DNA of 64,000 nt from Marinobacter lipolyticus SM19. GTDB lineage: Bacteria > Pseudomonadota > Gammaproteobacteria > Pseudomonadales > Oleiphilaceae. The stretch spans positions 46,985 through 110,984 of the forward strand of contig NZ_KE007326.1 in the NCBI RefSeq assembly GCF_000397065.2. The letters are read 5' to 3'. Below the pieces are notes generated by a model that saw only the letters and a list, made by a program, of their open reading frames with translations, was not told the origin of the DNA and made no database searches. Within the stretch, counting starts at the first letter, position 1; the number at the start of each line of letters is the position of its first letter. Position numbers and translations under genes: made by a program. Shown here in pieces: positions 7,907 to 17,348 of this stretch.

Positions 7907-9157
7907 TCAGGCTGTGATCGATTCACGGTGTTTCTCGCAACGATCATCCTTCCCTGCCCGGAATTCCGCTGGCTGGCTTACCCTCATAACGGGTTCGCTA
8001 CAGGCATTACCGGCGTCATCTTTATGAAAACATACCGGGTTCTCGTAATGCTCAAGCCACTCGCGGTACGCCGGCTCGTTGAGGCCGCAACGCTCAGCCG
8101 CGTAGGCCATAGGGTTGTTGAAATAGGGTTCGATATCGTCATATGGCAGGGTGATGTGACCAACACCAGCGTGGTAGGCGACCAGGAATACCGATTGACG
8201 CCGCAGATGATCCATCACGGAGTTCTCCGAAGGTTCCCGGTGCCTCAGTTCGTGGTTTTCCTGTTCGAGGGCCACCAACTTCTGGTCCCGCAGCTCAAGT
8301 TCACGCTGCTTACGGTCCAGTTGCTCCCGGAGCAACACCAACTCCGCATCGGAATTGGCCCCCTTACGGACATCCTGCTCCTCACCCCGGGCTACCTGCT
8401 CCTGCATGGTCAGGTACTGCTCATTTCGCTCCGCCAGCCGCGTCTTGAGCTGCTCATTACTCAGGCGCTGACGCTCATACTTCTGCTCAAGCGCCGACAT
8501 TTCACTGCGCAGGGCCTTCATTTCCAGTCGATGTTCACGCTGGATGTCAGACAATGAATCCCGATGAACGCTTTGAAGGGTTTTGATGCGAAGACGCTGC
8601 TCCCGGATCAGCTGGGCCAACCTGGCACGATCACGAGCGTCTGACGGTGTGTCCGAAGACTTCGATTCCGCCACCAGTACCGGAATATCCGCTTCCCGGG
8701 ACGGTTCGATTTTGCGGAACTTGAGGGTATTGGCGTCCACCGCTTTGCGAATGGACTGGAAATGATTGCTCCCCGGCGTCATATCCGGGTCCCAGAGTTC
8801 CTCCGCAAACGCCGGATCCGGGCACTGGCTGCGGCAGACCAGACGTATGGGGCCAGCCCCCATGTCCGGTCCTTTTGCGCCGTTCAGGGCCAGCTTTTCA
8901 ATGGGAACATTCCAATGACTGTCAGCGCGCCCTTCCTCATCGAAATAAATCCGGAAGAACACCAGTGACTGCACCTGAAGATCCCCACCCAGATCCACCA
9001 GGACTGCCTTTACATCGGTTTCCGCCAGGTCGGAAAGACCTACGTAGCCATCTAGGAAGGCACCGAACTCCGTCGCACGCATTTGCCGCGACACATTGCT
9101 GCCATCCATAAAAAACACCGCCGAATAACCATCACTCACCTGGTCGGCAGATACCAT
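7907..9157 (-). CDS. Unknown protein with long central coiled coil
   Basis: 416 residues from the ATG at 9157, which has GGGGAG 7 nt before it; the frame is open to a GTG at 9220 but without a good ribosome site. I do not recognise the family. Residues 1-150 are a mixed globular region (repeated aspartates, VKAVLVDLGGDLQVQSLVFF). Residues about 175-305 are an uninterrupted highly charged coiled coil with heptad-like Leu/Arg/Glu spacing. The tail (about 310-416) has FLVAYHAGVGHITLPYDDI, then a Cys/His cluster (CFHKDDAGNACSEP ... CEKH) that could bind metal. No signal peptide or membrane segment, so cytosolic. A scaffold or filament role is possible but only a guess. Confidence 0.75.
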   Translation of the reverse strand: MVSADQVSDGYSAVFFMDGSNVSRQMRATEFGAFLDGYVGLSDLAETDVKAVLVDLGGDLQVQSLVFFRIYFDEEGRADSHWNVPIEKLALNGAKGPDMGAGPIRLVCRSQCPDPAFAEELWDPDMTPGSNHFQSIRKAVDANTLKFRKIEPSREADIPVLVAESKSSDTPSDARDRARLAQLIREQRLRIKTLQSVHRDSLSDIQREHRLEMKALRSEMSALEQKYERQRLSNEQLKTRLAERNEQYLTMQEQVARGEEQDVRKGANSDAELVLLREQLDRKQRELELRDQKLVALEQENHELRHREPSENSVMDHLRRQSVFLVAYHAGVGHITLPYDDIEPYFNNPMAYAAERCGLNEPAYREWLEHYENPVCFHKDDAGNACSEPVMRVSQPAEFRAGKDDRCEKHRESITA

Positions 9158-9241
9158 TGTTGACTCCCCGCTATTCTGAAACCCGACCTCAACACGTGTC
9201 ATACCCCGAAGGTGTTCCACTGGTGATTGATGCCGGCGCCC

Positions 9242-9270
9242 TTACCCCGGAGCCCTCAGGCCCGGGGTAA
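9242..9270. repeat. Hairpin between fadH and the coiled-coil gene
   Basis: TTACCCCGG (9242-9250) and CCGGGGTAA (9262-9270) form a perfect 9-bp stem with an 11-nt loop. It lies after the fadH stop, but there is no T-run on the minus strand, so it may be a 3' stabilising or Rho-related hairpin rather than an intrinsic terminator. Confidence 0.5.
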
Positions 9271-9351
9271 AATTTGAAACTGACAGACTTCTGAATAATA
9301 GTCTAGCCAGACTGACGGCGGGGAACAGCGAAAAACTGAAACGTTTTGTGA

Positions 9352-11484
<2,133 letters not shown>

Positions 11485-11503
11485 CTAAACTACCGATGCA
11501 CCT

Positions 11504-11556
11504 TGCAATGAACAATATCCCTGGACTACATTTTGATATCCTAAAACAACATTGCA
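11504..11556. promoter_or_regulatory. Inverted repeat in the fadH/araC divergent promoter region
   Basis: TGCAATG (11504-11510) and CATTGCA (11550-11556) are exact reverse complements 39 nt apart in the 147-nt gap between the divergent genes. Candidate regulator site; weak evidence because the arms are short. Confidence 0.3.
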
Positions 11557-11568
11557 GGGAAAGCGATC

Positions 11569-12630
11569 ATGGAATCCACATCAGCCCGACGCCGTAACTC
11601 GCTAGGTGACATCAGTGTCCTCTACGTTTCGGTGCTGATGAGAGCCGTTGCCGCCGAGGGCAAAAAAACCGATTCACTGATGGAGCGCTTCCGGCTCAAC
11701 GACGAAAGCCTGGCGTCCCCGGACGCCCGCATCAGCATTCCCCGCTTCATGCGCCTGGGGCAAGCAGCCATTGAACTGACCGGCCAACCCGCTATTGGCT
11801 TGACCATGGGTAGCCTGAGCCGCCCGGTAGACGCCGGTATCGCGGGCCTGGCTGGCCACAGCGCCGCCACCGCCGGTGAGGCTCTGACCACATTGATCCG
11901 CTATAGCCTGCTGACCAGCCACAACAGCCGAGGTGCCTCACACACCAGCCACAATGGGCGACAGGCACACTTTTACTCCATACGCCCTTACAATGTGTTC
12001 AACTTCTTTGTGGTGGATTCGGTGTTGGCCGCCTGGACCCAGTTCGTACGTACGATCAGCGGCCAACAGGCGGTAGTTGAGCGGGTAACCATTGAATACC
12101 CGTCCATTGGCCTGGATGAGCAATTTGAAGACTGGTTTGGCTGTCCGGTTACCTTCGGCGCCGAAAGTAATGGCATCACCCTCGCCCCAGACGTACCTCG
12201 CCTTCCATCAACGGGTGCACAAAGCGCCGTTCATGCCGCTCTGATCAGGCAATGCGACGACGCGCTACGGAAAATACGCCAAGGCTGGACTACGGGAGAC
12301 AAGGTCAGGGATCTGCTAACCCCACTGCTGCAAGGGGAAACCCCATCACTGGAAACCATCGCAACACGTCTTGGGACAACCCCCTGGACCCTGCAACGGC
12401 AACTGGCGGAGGAGCAAACGGGGTTCCGGGACCTGGTGGATGAAACACGGAAGGATCTGGCGACTGACTATATCCGGGAAACCAGGACATCCCTGGCGGA
12501 GATTGCCTGGCTTCTCGGCTTTGCCAATCCGGCAGCCTTTCACAAAGCTTACAAACGCTGGTTTGGCATCAGCCCGGGCGAACATCGCAAGCAGTTCTAT
12601 GAGGAACAGAAAATCAAAGGCATACGCTGA
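11569..12630 (+). CDS. AraC family transcriptional regulator (OruR/ArgR-like N-terminal domain)
   Basis: 353 residues. Residues 1-225 form the ligand-sensing arabinose-binding-type domain seen in AraC regulators of lipid and amino-acid catabolism; the C-terminal about 100 residues hold two helix-turn-helix units, the second in AEIAWLLGFANPAAFHKAYKRWFGISPGEHR, a standard AraC signature (quoted here only by its positions near 305-335). ATG at 11569 has AGGGAAAG upstream. Divergent from fadH, so control of unsaturated fatty acid breakdown is a reasonable inference; the effector is unknown. Confidence 0.9.
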   Translation: MESTSARRRNSLGDISVLYVSVLMRAVAAEGKKTDSLMERFRLNDESLASPDARISIPRFMRLGQAAIELTGQPAIGLTMGSLSRPVDAGIAGLAGHSAATAGEALTTLIRYSLLTSHNSRGASHTSHNGRQAHFYSIRPYNVFNFFVVDSVLAAWTQFVRTISGQQAVVERVTIEYPSIGLDEQFEDWFGCPVTFGAESNGITLAPDVPRLPSTGAQSAVHAALIRQCDDALRKIRQGWTTGDKVRDLLTPLLQGETPSLETIATRLGTTPWTLQRQLAEEQTGFRDLVDETRKDLATDYIRETRTSLAEIAWLLGFANPAAFHKAYKRWFGISPGEHRKQFYEEQKIKGIR

Positions 12631-12691
12631 GACGACATCCCAGGGGTTGCAGATAACAGATAAAAATGGAGATCAAATCAGGGAAGGAAAA

Positions 12692-12768
12692 TGGCGGAGC
12701 GGACGGGACTCGAACCCGCGACCCCCGGCGTGACAGGCCGGTATTCTAACCAGCTGAACTACCGCTCC
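12692..12768 (-). tRNA. tRNA-Asp (GTC)
   Basis: 77-nt cloverleaf on the minus strand. Acceptor GGAGCGG pairs with CCGCTCC, discriminator G, encoded CCA end. D arm AGTTCAGCTGGTTAGA, anticodon loop CCTGTCACG with anticodon GTC, T loop GGTTCGAGTC. The sequence is very like E. coli tRNA-Asp. Lies between two AraC regulator genes. Confidence 0.98.
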
Positions 12769-12873
12769 GCGTTGGCTACCACCTTCAGAACTGAACACCG
12801 CTTTCTCGTTTGAGATCAGGCTGTTCCGCTCACCGCAATCAGGGGCCTGAGTGCTTGGTGACAACGAGGGCGC

Positions 12874-12901
12874 ATTATAAAGACGCCCCCAATTATGTCA
12901 A
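12874..12901 (-). promoter_or_regulatory. Promoter of tRNA-Asp
   Basis: On the minus strand TTGACA (12901-12896), 16-nt spacer, TATAAT (12879-12874), both perfect consensus. It is followed by a GC-rich discriminator (GCGCCC), typical of stable-RNA promoters under stringent control. The start point would be about 12867, giving a leader of about 100 nt before the tRNA, in which I see no further RNA gene. Confidence 0.75.
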
Positions 12902-12938
12902 CGATTTTTTCCAAAAAACTTTCCACACACTCATTGCC

Positions 12939-13970
12939 CTACATGGCATCAATCATCGCATCCTTGCCCTGCGCGGTTTTGCGGTATTCGATCGGCGTCA
13001 TACCCGACCAGCGCTTGAACGCACGGTAAAAGGTACTGGGCTCGGAAAAACCGGTCAGGTAGACAATCTCATCAATGGATTCATCCGTGGTTGCCAGCAA
13101 CTGACGTGCCAGTCGGTAGCGGAAATCCGCCAGCACCTGGTTAAAGCTGGTTTCGGCTTCGGTCAGCCTGGTTCTGAGCGTTCTGGGCTTGATACCCAGC
13201 CGTTCGGCAACGGCATCCAGTGTCACCTCACCGCTGTCCAGAAGTTCCGCAACAATACGCTCGACCTGACCGACGATGTCTTTCTTCTCCAGGCGGGCCA
13301 CCTGCTCACTGGCAAAGCGCTCATGGAGATCCAGCAGCTCTGGCTCAGCGTGGGGAGACGCATGGGAAAGCATCTCGACCGGGAAATAAAGGCGATTTTC
13401 ATCCGCGCCAAACACGACTTTACAGCCCAGAACTTCCTCGGCGTGCTCCAGGCCATGGTCACGCTGATGCTCGAACTCAATACGTGAAGGTTTGAACTCT
13501 CCGTCAGTGATCGACTGGAAGAAGATGACCAGTCCCTGAACGAAACATTCATTGAAATGCCTGAGACGGCTGATCTCTTCCGAGGCGGCATCCAGTACCA
13601 TGCAGGCGTTGTCACCTTCAATGAAAAAGTCGGTATTGGCGGCGTCGCTTAACAGGCGCTGATAGTTTTGAGCGCGGCGCAGTCCCTCACCAAAAGTCGG
13701 GCTGCTTAAAAAGAGATACTCAAGCACCTGCCCCTTGTATGCGGGGAGCAGCTGCCCAAGGTGCAAACCTATGTCAGGATCACCGGAGACATCCTCCACT
13801 GCCTGCCAAAAGTACACCTGTGCGCTGTGGGGTGTTCTTAACTGCTCGGTGTAAACATATTTTTCATCTACACCCAACCGGCTGAATATTGCATCTGTGT
13901 CGATACCCTTCCGTTTCATCGCCTCATAGATCAGGCGCAACATCACTCCTGCGTCACGAAGTTCCTGCAT
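12939..13970 (-). CDS. AraC family transcriptional regulator
   Basis: 343 residues from ATG 13970; the frame is open 17 codons further up, but that extension has no family-like sequence. N-terminal arabinose-binding-type domain (LRLIYEAMKRKGIDTDAIF onward, typical of regulators next to lipid genes) and C-terminal HTH pair with SIDEIVYLTGFSEPSTFYRA and KRWSGMTPIEYRK. Divergent from the MaoC-type dehydratase at 14202, its probable target, with a 16-bp palindrome (14073-14088) in between. Effector unknown; by analogy with similarly arranged genes a fatty-acid-derived ligand is possible. Confidence 0.9.
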   Translation of the reverse strand: MQELRDAGVMLRLIYEAMKRKGIDTDAIFSRLGVDEKYVYTEQLRTPHSAQVYFWQAVEDVSGDPDIGLHLGQLLPAYKGQVLEYLFLSSPTFGEGLRRAQNYQRLLSDAANTDFFIEGDNACMVLDAASEEISRLRHFNECFVQGLVIFFQSITDGEFKPSRIEFEHQRDHGLEHAEEVLGCKVVFGADENRLYFPVEMLSHASPHAEPELLDLHERFASEQVARLEKKDIVGQVERIVAELLDSGEVTLDAVAERLGIKPRTLRTRLTEAETSFNQVLADFRYRLARQLLATTDESIDEIVYLTGFSEPSTFYRAFKRWSGMTPIEYRKTAQGKDAMIDAM

Positions 13971-14072
13971 AACATCCCGCTTTATAGTTGTGTTTAGAAA
14001 CCGCCTTGGCCCACCGGACAAGCGCCCATGGGAACCAAGTCAATGTCGAATCCAGCCGGGTTTGCCAGACTT

Positions 14073-14088
14073 TAAGACCTTGGTCTTA
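14073..14088. promoter_or_regulatory. Palindrome in the AraC/MaoC divergent region
   Basis: TAAGACCTTGGTCTTA is a perfect 16-bp palindrome in the 231-nt gap between the divergent genes. A symmetric operator is plausible. AraC proteins usually prefer direct repeats, so another regulator could be involved. Confidence 0.4.
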
Positions 14089-14201
14089 TATTAGAGCATA
14101 TCAGGCCAGACACGCACAGTTGTACCAGAATGTTTACACATCTCACCTTTTTGGTCACAAAGCAGCTTCTAACTGTTTCAAAGTGTTGGAGATTTCTCAA
14201 T

Positions 14202-15074
14202 ATGTCCGATGTGCCTATCTACCGCAGCCATCCGCCGTCACTCTGGTCACTGTACGGCAAAGCCGTACTACCCAAAGGCAAAACAACCCCTGGTGACCTG
14301 ACAATACCTGGCCTCAGCGCCGGCCTGGTTGGCGTCAGTACGGCCAACAATAACCTGAAACGCTACCAAAAGGTATGTGGTTTTTCTCAGCAAACTCATG
14401 CACCAATTACCTGGCCCCACATACTGGCATTTCCACTCCACCTCAAACTCCTGACTGAAAAGGCCTTTCCGCTACCATTGCTGGGGCTGGTTCACTTGCG
14501 CAACACCATCACCCAACACAGGCCCATCGGCATTGGAGAAACGCTGGATATCGATGTTCGGCTGGATGGACAAACGCAGGGGACCAAAGGACTGGAGTTT
14601 GATCTGGTAACCGAGGCCTACTCAGCAGGAAAACTGGTTTGGGAAGAAGTCAGCACAAACCTGTTCCGCCAACCCCAACAAGGTGACAAGGGCAAGCCCG
14701 GAAAACCGCCGGAGTTGGAGCGCTACCCCAACACCCTGAGCATCAATGCGCCTGAGTCCATCGGTCGTCAGTACGCCAAGGTATCCGGGGACCGCAACCC
14801 GATCCACTTGCATGCATTAACCGCCAAGGCGTTCGGATTTCCGCGGGCTATCGCCCATGGCATGTGGAGTAAAGCACAGGTTCTGGCATTGCTTGAACAG
14901 CAAGCAGGCTGGAAAAATGAGTCGGTATCGGTGTCCTGCCAATTCAAGAAACCGCTGTTTCTACCGGGCACGGCCCAACTTAACTGGCGAGCCGGGGAGG
15001 GAGACTGGGATTACCAGTTGCTGAACGCAAAGGGCGATGCGCCTCACCTGACCGGAAACATCACCTGGGGCTAA
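14202..15074 (+). CDS. MaoC-like acyl-CoA / acyl-ACP dehydratase
   Basis: 290 residues from ATG 14202 (GGAG 9 nt upstream); an in-frame extension to 14130 lacks a ribosome site. The C-terminal hot-dog domain carries the hydratase-2 signature YAKVSGDRNPIHLHALTAK followed by GFPRAIAHGMW, with the catalytic Asp and His in place. The N-terminal half resembles a second, degenerate hot-dog fold, as in two-domain MaoC proteins. Likely reaction: reversible hydration of enoyl-CoA, or dehydration of 3-hydroxyacyl thioesters; direction and chain length cannot be read. Divergent from the AraC gene; its stop overlaps the stop of the convergent kinase gene by 4 nt. Confidence 0.85.
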   Translation: MSDVPIYRSHPPSLWSLYGKAVLPKGKTTPGDLTIPGLSAGLVGVSTANNNLKRYQKVCGFSQQTHAPITWPHILAFPLHLKLLTEKAFPLPLLGLVHLRNTITQHRPIGIGETLDIDVRLDGQTQGTKGLEFDLVTEAYSAGKLVWEEVSTNLFRQPQQGDKGKPGKPPELERYPNTLSINAPESIGRQYAKVSGDRNPIHLHALTAKAFGFPRAIAHGMWSKAQVLALLEQQAGWKNESVSVSCQFKKPLFLPGTAQLNWRAGEGDWDYQLLNAKGDAPHLTGNITWG

Positions 15075-16639
15075 TCAGCCCCACAGGGATTGCCCTCGGC
15101 GCCTGCTACAGGCAACGTGAAGAAAAAGCGGGCGCCACCGTCTTCCGGTCTTTCAAACCCGATATCTCCGCCCTGAGCCTGGATCAGCGAACGGCACATG
15201 GAAAGACCAATGCCCATGCCATCTTCCTTCGTTGAGTAGAAAGGCAGGAATAGCTTCTCTTCCGCACCCTCCGGCAGTCCCGTGCCATGATCCCTCACCT
15301 CAATCCGCACACAGCGGCTGCCAGACATGGCCGCGGATACTTCCACTGGCGCCGAGGCGCCAGCGCTGCCTGTAGCCTCCAGGGCGTTACGGATCAGGTT
15401 CAGCGCTACCTGTTGCACCTGGATCGGGTCTGCCAGCACGTCGGGAACACCCTCAGCCACCTTGACTTCAATCCCCCCCTCATTGTTACGCATGTCCACC
15501 TCAGCAAACTGCCGGGTGTCTTCCAGCAGGGCAGGCACAGACAGGATTTCCTTACCAGTGGCAGGTTTTTTCATAAAGCGGCGGATACGGCGAATAATCT
15601 CGCTGGCACGATGAGACTGCGCCTCAATCTTATCGAGGGTTTCCTGCAACAGATCACGGTCCAGTACGTCCTTTGCCATCAGTCGCTTGGCGACTCGGGC
15701 GTAATTGGTTATGGCGGTTAGCGGCTGATTGACTTCATGGGCAAAACCGGCAGCCATTTCACCCATCGTGGATAGCCTTGACGCGTGCGCAAGCTGATCC
15801 CGTTGCTCTTGTACAATGGCCCTGGCATCTTCCAGCGCCTGCTCGTTTTCCAGTTCCGCGGTAATATCCCGGAATACGACGACGGCACCACGAAGTTCGT
15901 CACCATCCAGCTTGGGGGTGGAACGGCATTCGGCGGGGAAGGAGGTTCCATCCGGCCGCCCCATGACGATATCCCTCTGGTTCTCGGGAATACCCTCGCT
16001 ACAGGTTGACCGCACCGGATGCTGACTGGTGCCCGCATCATCGTTGGCGGTGCAGTGAAGTTCAAAGAAATTACGACCAATCAGTTCTTCCGTCGGGGCC
16101 CGCATGATCAGTGCGGCAGCGGGGTTGGCAAAAACAATGTTGCCGTCGGCATCCAGGCCGTAAATGCCCTCACTGATAGAGTTCAGGATACGTGCCTGGT
16201 CACTTTCCAGTTGCCGGTTGCGCTCCTGGAGTTCCCGCTCAAGGCGGATAACGCGGGCGTGAGTTTTTACCCGTGCGATGACCTCCTGGGCCTGGAACGG
16301 CTTGGAAATATAGTCTGCACCACCGAGGGAAAACCCCCTGACCTTTGCCTGCACATCATCCAGAGCAGACAGGAACACGACCGCACAGTCAGAAGTGACC
16401 GGATCGGCTTTCAATCGCTCACACACCTGATAGCCATCCAGTTCTGGCATCATGATATCCAGCAGAATGACTTCTGGCTGGTGGCGGTGGGCCAGGTCCA
16501 GGGCCTTTTCGCCGTCATTGGCAATCAGCAGGCGGTAGCCTTTGTCCTTCAGGGTTTCATAGAGGACTTTGAGGTTCTGCGGATTATCATCCACAAGCAG
16601 AACCGTCACCTCTGCAGTCTCGCTGACAGCTTCAGTCAT
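15071..16639 (-). CDS. Sensor histidine kinase with N-terminal receiver and PAS domain
   Basis: 522 residues, no membrane segment, so a cytosolic sensor. Order: receiver domain (residues 12-128, phospho-acceptor Asp D61 in LLDIMMPELDG, Lys in SKPFQ), PAS domain (about 148-260, GIYGLDADGNIVFANPAA), HisKA with H301 in FAHEVNQPLTAI, and HATPase (HGTGLP, GMGIGLSMCRSL). The HEVNQPLTAI form is typical of the FixL/DctB group, usually paired with FixJ-type regulators. The gene just upstream (16685-17311) is such a regulator, 45 nt away, so they are probable partners. Signal unknown. Confidence 0.9.
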   Translation of the reverse strand: MTEAVSETAEVTVLLVDDNPQNLKVLYETLKDKGYRLLIANDGEKALDLAHRHQPEVILLDIMMPELDGYQVCERLKADPVTSDCAVVFLSALDDVQAKVRGFSLGGADYISKPFQAQEVIARVKTHARVIRLERELQERNRQLESDQARILNSISEGIYGLDADGNIVFANPAAALIMRAPTEELIGRNFFELHCTANDDAGTSQHPVRSTCSEGIPENQRDIVMGRPDGTSFPAECRSTPKLDGDELRGAVVVFRDITAELENEQALEDARAIVQEQRDQLAHASRLSTMGEMAAGFAHEVNQPLTAITNYARVAKRLMAKDVLDRDLLQETLDKIEAQSHRASEIIRRIRRFMKKPATGKEILSVPALLEDTRQFAEVDMRNNEGGIEVKVAEGVPDVLADPIQVQQVALNLIRNALEATGSAGASAPVEVSAAMSGSRCVRIEVRDHGTGLPEGAEEKLFLPFYSTKEDGMGIGLSMCRSLIQAQGGDIGFERPEDGGARFFFTLPVAGAEGNPCGAD

Positions 16640-16684
16640 ATAAACAGGACCGGTTGAAAAGTTGACCGTATCATGCCGGCCAAT

Positions 16685-17311
16685 TCAGCGGGCGTCGATA
16701 AGGTCCTTTACTGACAGGACCATGCGAACCAAGTGCGCCAGCGAATGGGTCCCCATTTTATGCATCACCCGCGAACGGTGGATCTCTACCGTGCGCTGAC
16801 TGATTTCCAGCTCAATGGCGATCACCTTGTTGGCCTGACCGGCGATCATCCGATCCATGATTTCATGCTCCCTCGGCGTCAGGCTTTTGATTCGCTTGAT
16901 GATCTCCTGCTTCTCATCCAACGACTTACGCTGTTCCAGGTCCTGTTTCAGGGCAGCCTCAATCTTCTCCAGCAACGCCTCTTCACGGTATGGCTTCTGA
17001 ATAAAGTCCACCGCACCTTCTTTCATGGCATCAACGGCCATAGGCACATCACCGTGACCGGTCACAAAAATAATCGGCAGAATGGAGTGTTTGTCATTGA
17101 GCTTTTTCTGGAGCTCCATGCCATCCATCCCTGGCATGCGGATATCCAGCACAATACAGCCGGCCATTTTCTCGGAGTAATCCCGCAGAAAAGCCGTCGC
17201 GTTCTCGTAGGTTTTTACCGGCTTGCCATCAGACTTGAGCAACAGCTCCAGTGAATCACGGACGGCTTCGTCATCTTCTACCACGTACACGGTTTGCTGG
17301 ATATCAGTCAT
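16685..17311 (-). CDS. FixJ/NarL-type response regulator (LuxR HTH)
   Basis: 208 residues: receiver with D56 in VLDIRMPGMDG and the conserved Lys in FIQKPYRE, then a LuxR-type HTH (about 140-190; SLTPREHEIMDRM, ISQRTVEIHRSRVMHKM). Belongs to the FixJ/TodT branch that controls catabolic genes. Lies 37 nt after the Lon-type protease gene and 45 nt before the kinase at 15071, its likely partner. The DNA targets are not evident in this window. Confidence 0.92.
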   Translation of the reverse strand: MTDIQQTVYVVEDDEAVRDSLELLLKSDGKPVKTYENATAFLRDYSEKMAGCIVLDIRMPGMDGMELQKKLNDKHSILPIIFVTGHGDVPMAVDAMKEGAVDFIQKPYREEALLEKIEAALKQDLEQRKSLDEKQEIIKRIKSLTPREHEIMDRMIAGQANKVIAIELEISQRTVEIHRSRVMHKMGTHSLAHLVRMVLSVKDLIDAR

Positions 17312-17348
17312 GTGATCTTGTTCTCCTGTCCTTTATTATCGTTGCCGG

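Noticed and set aside
9242..9270. Hairpin taken as an intrinsic terminator of fadH
   Set aside because: No T-run on the minus strand after the stem.
12769..12867. Second tRNA gene in the leader of tRNA-Asp
   Set aside because: No cloverleaf or GGTTCGAATC-like T arm found on either strand.
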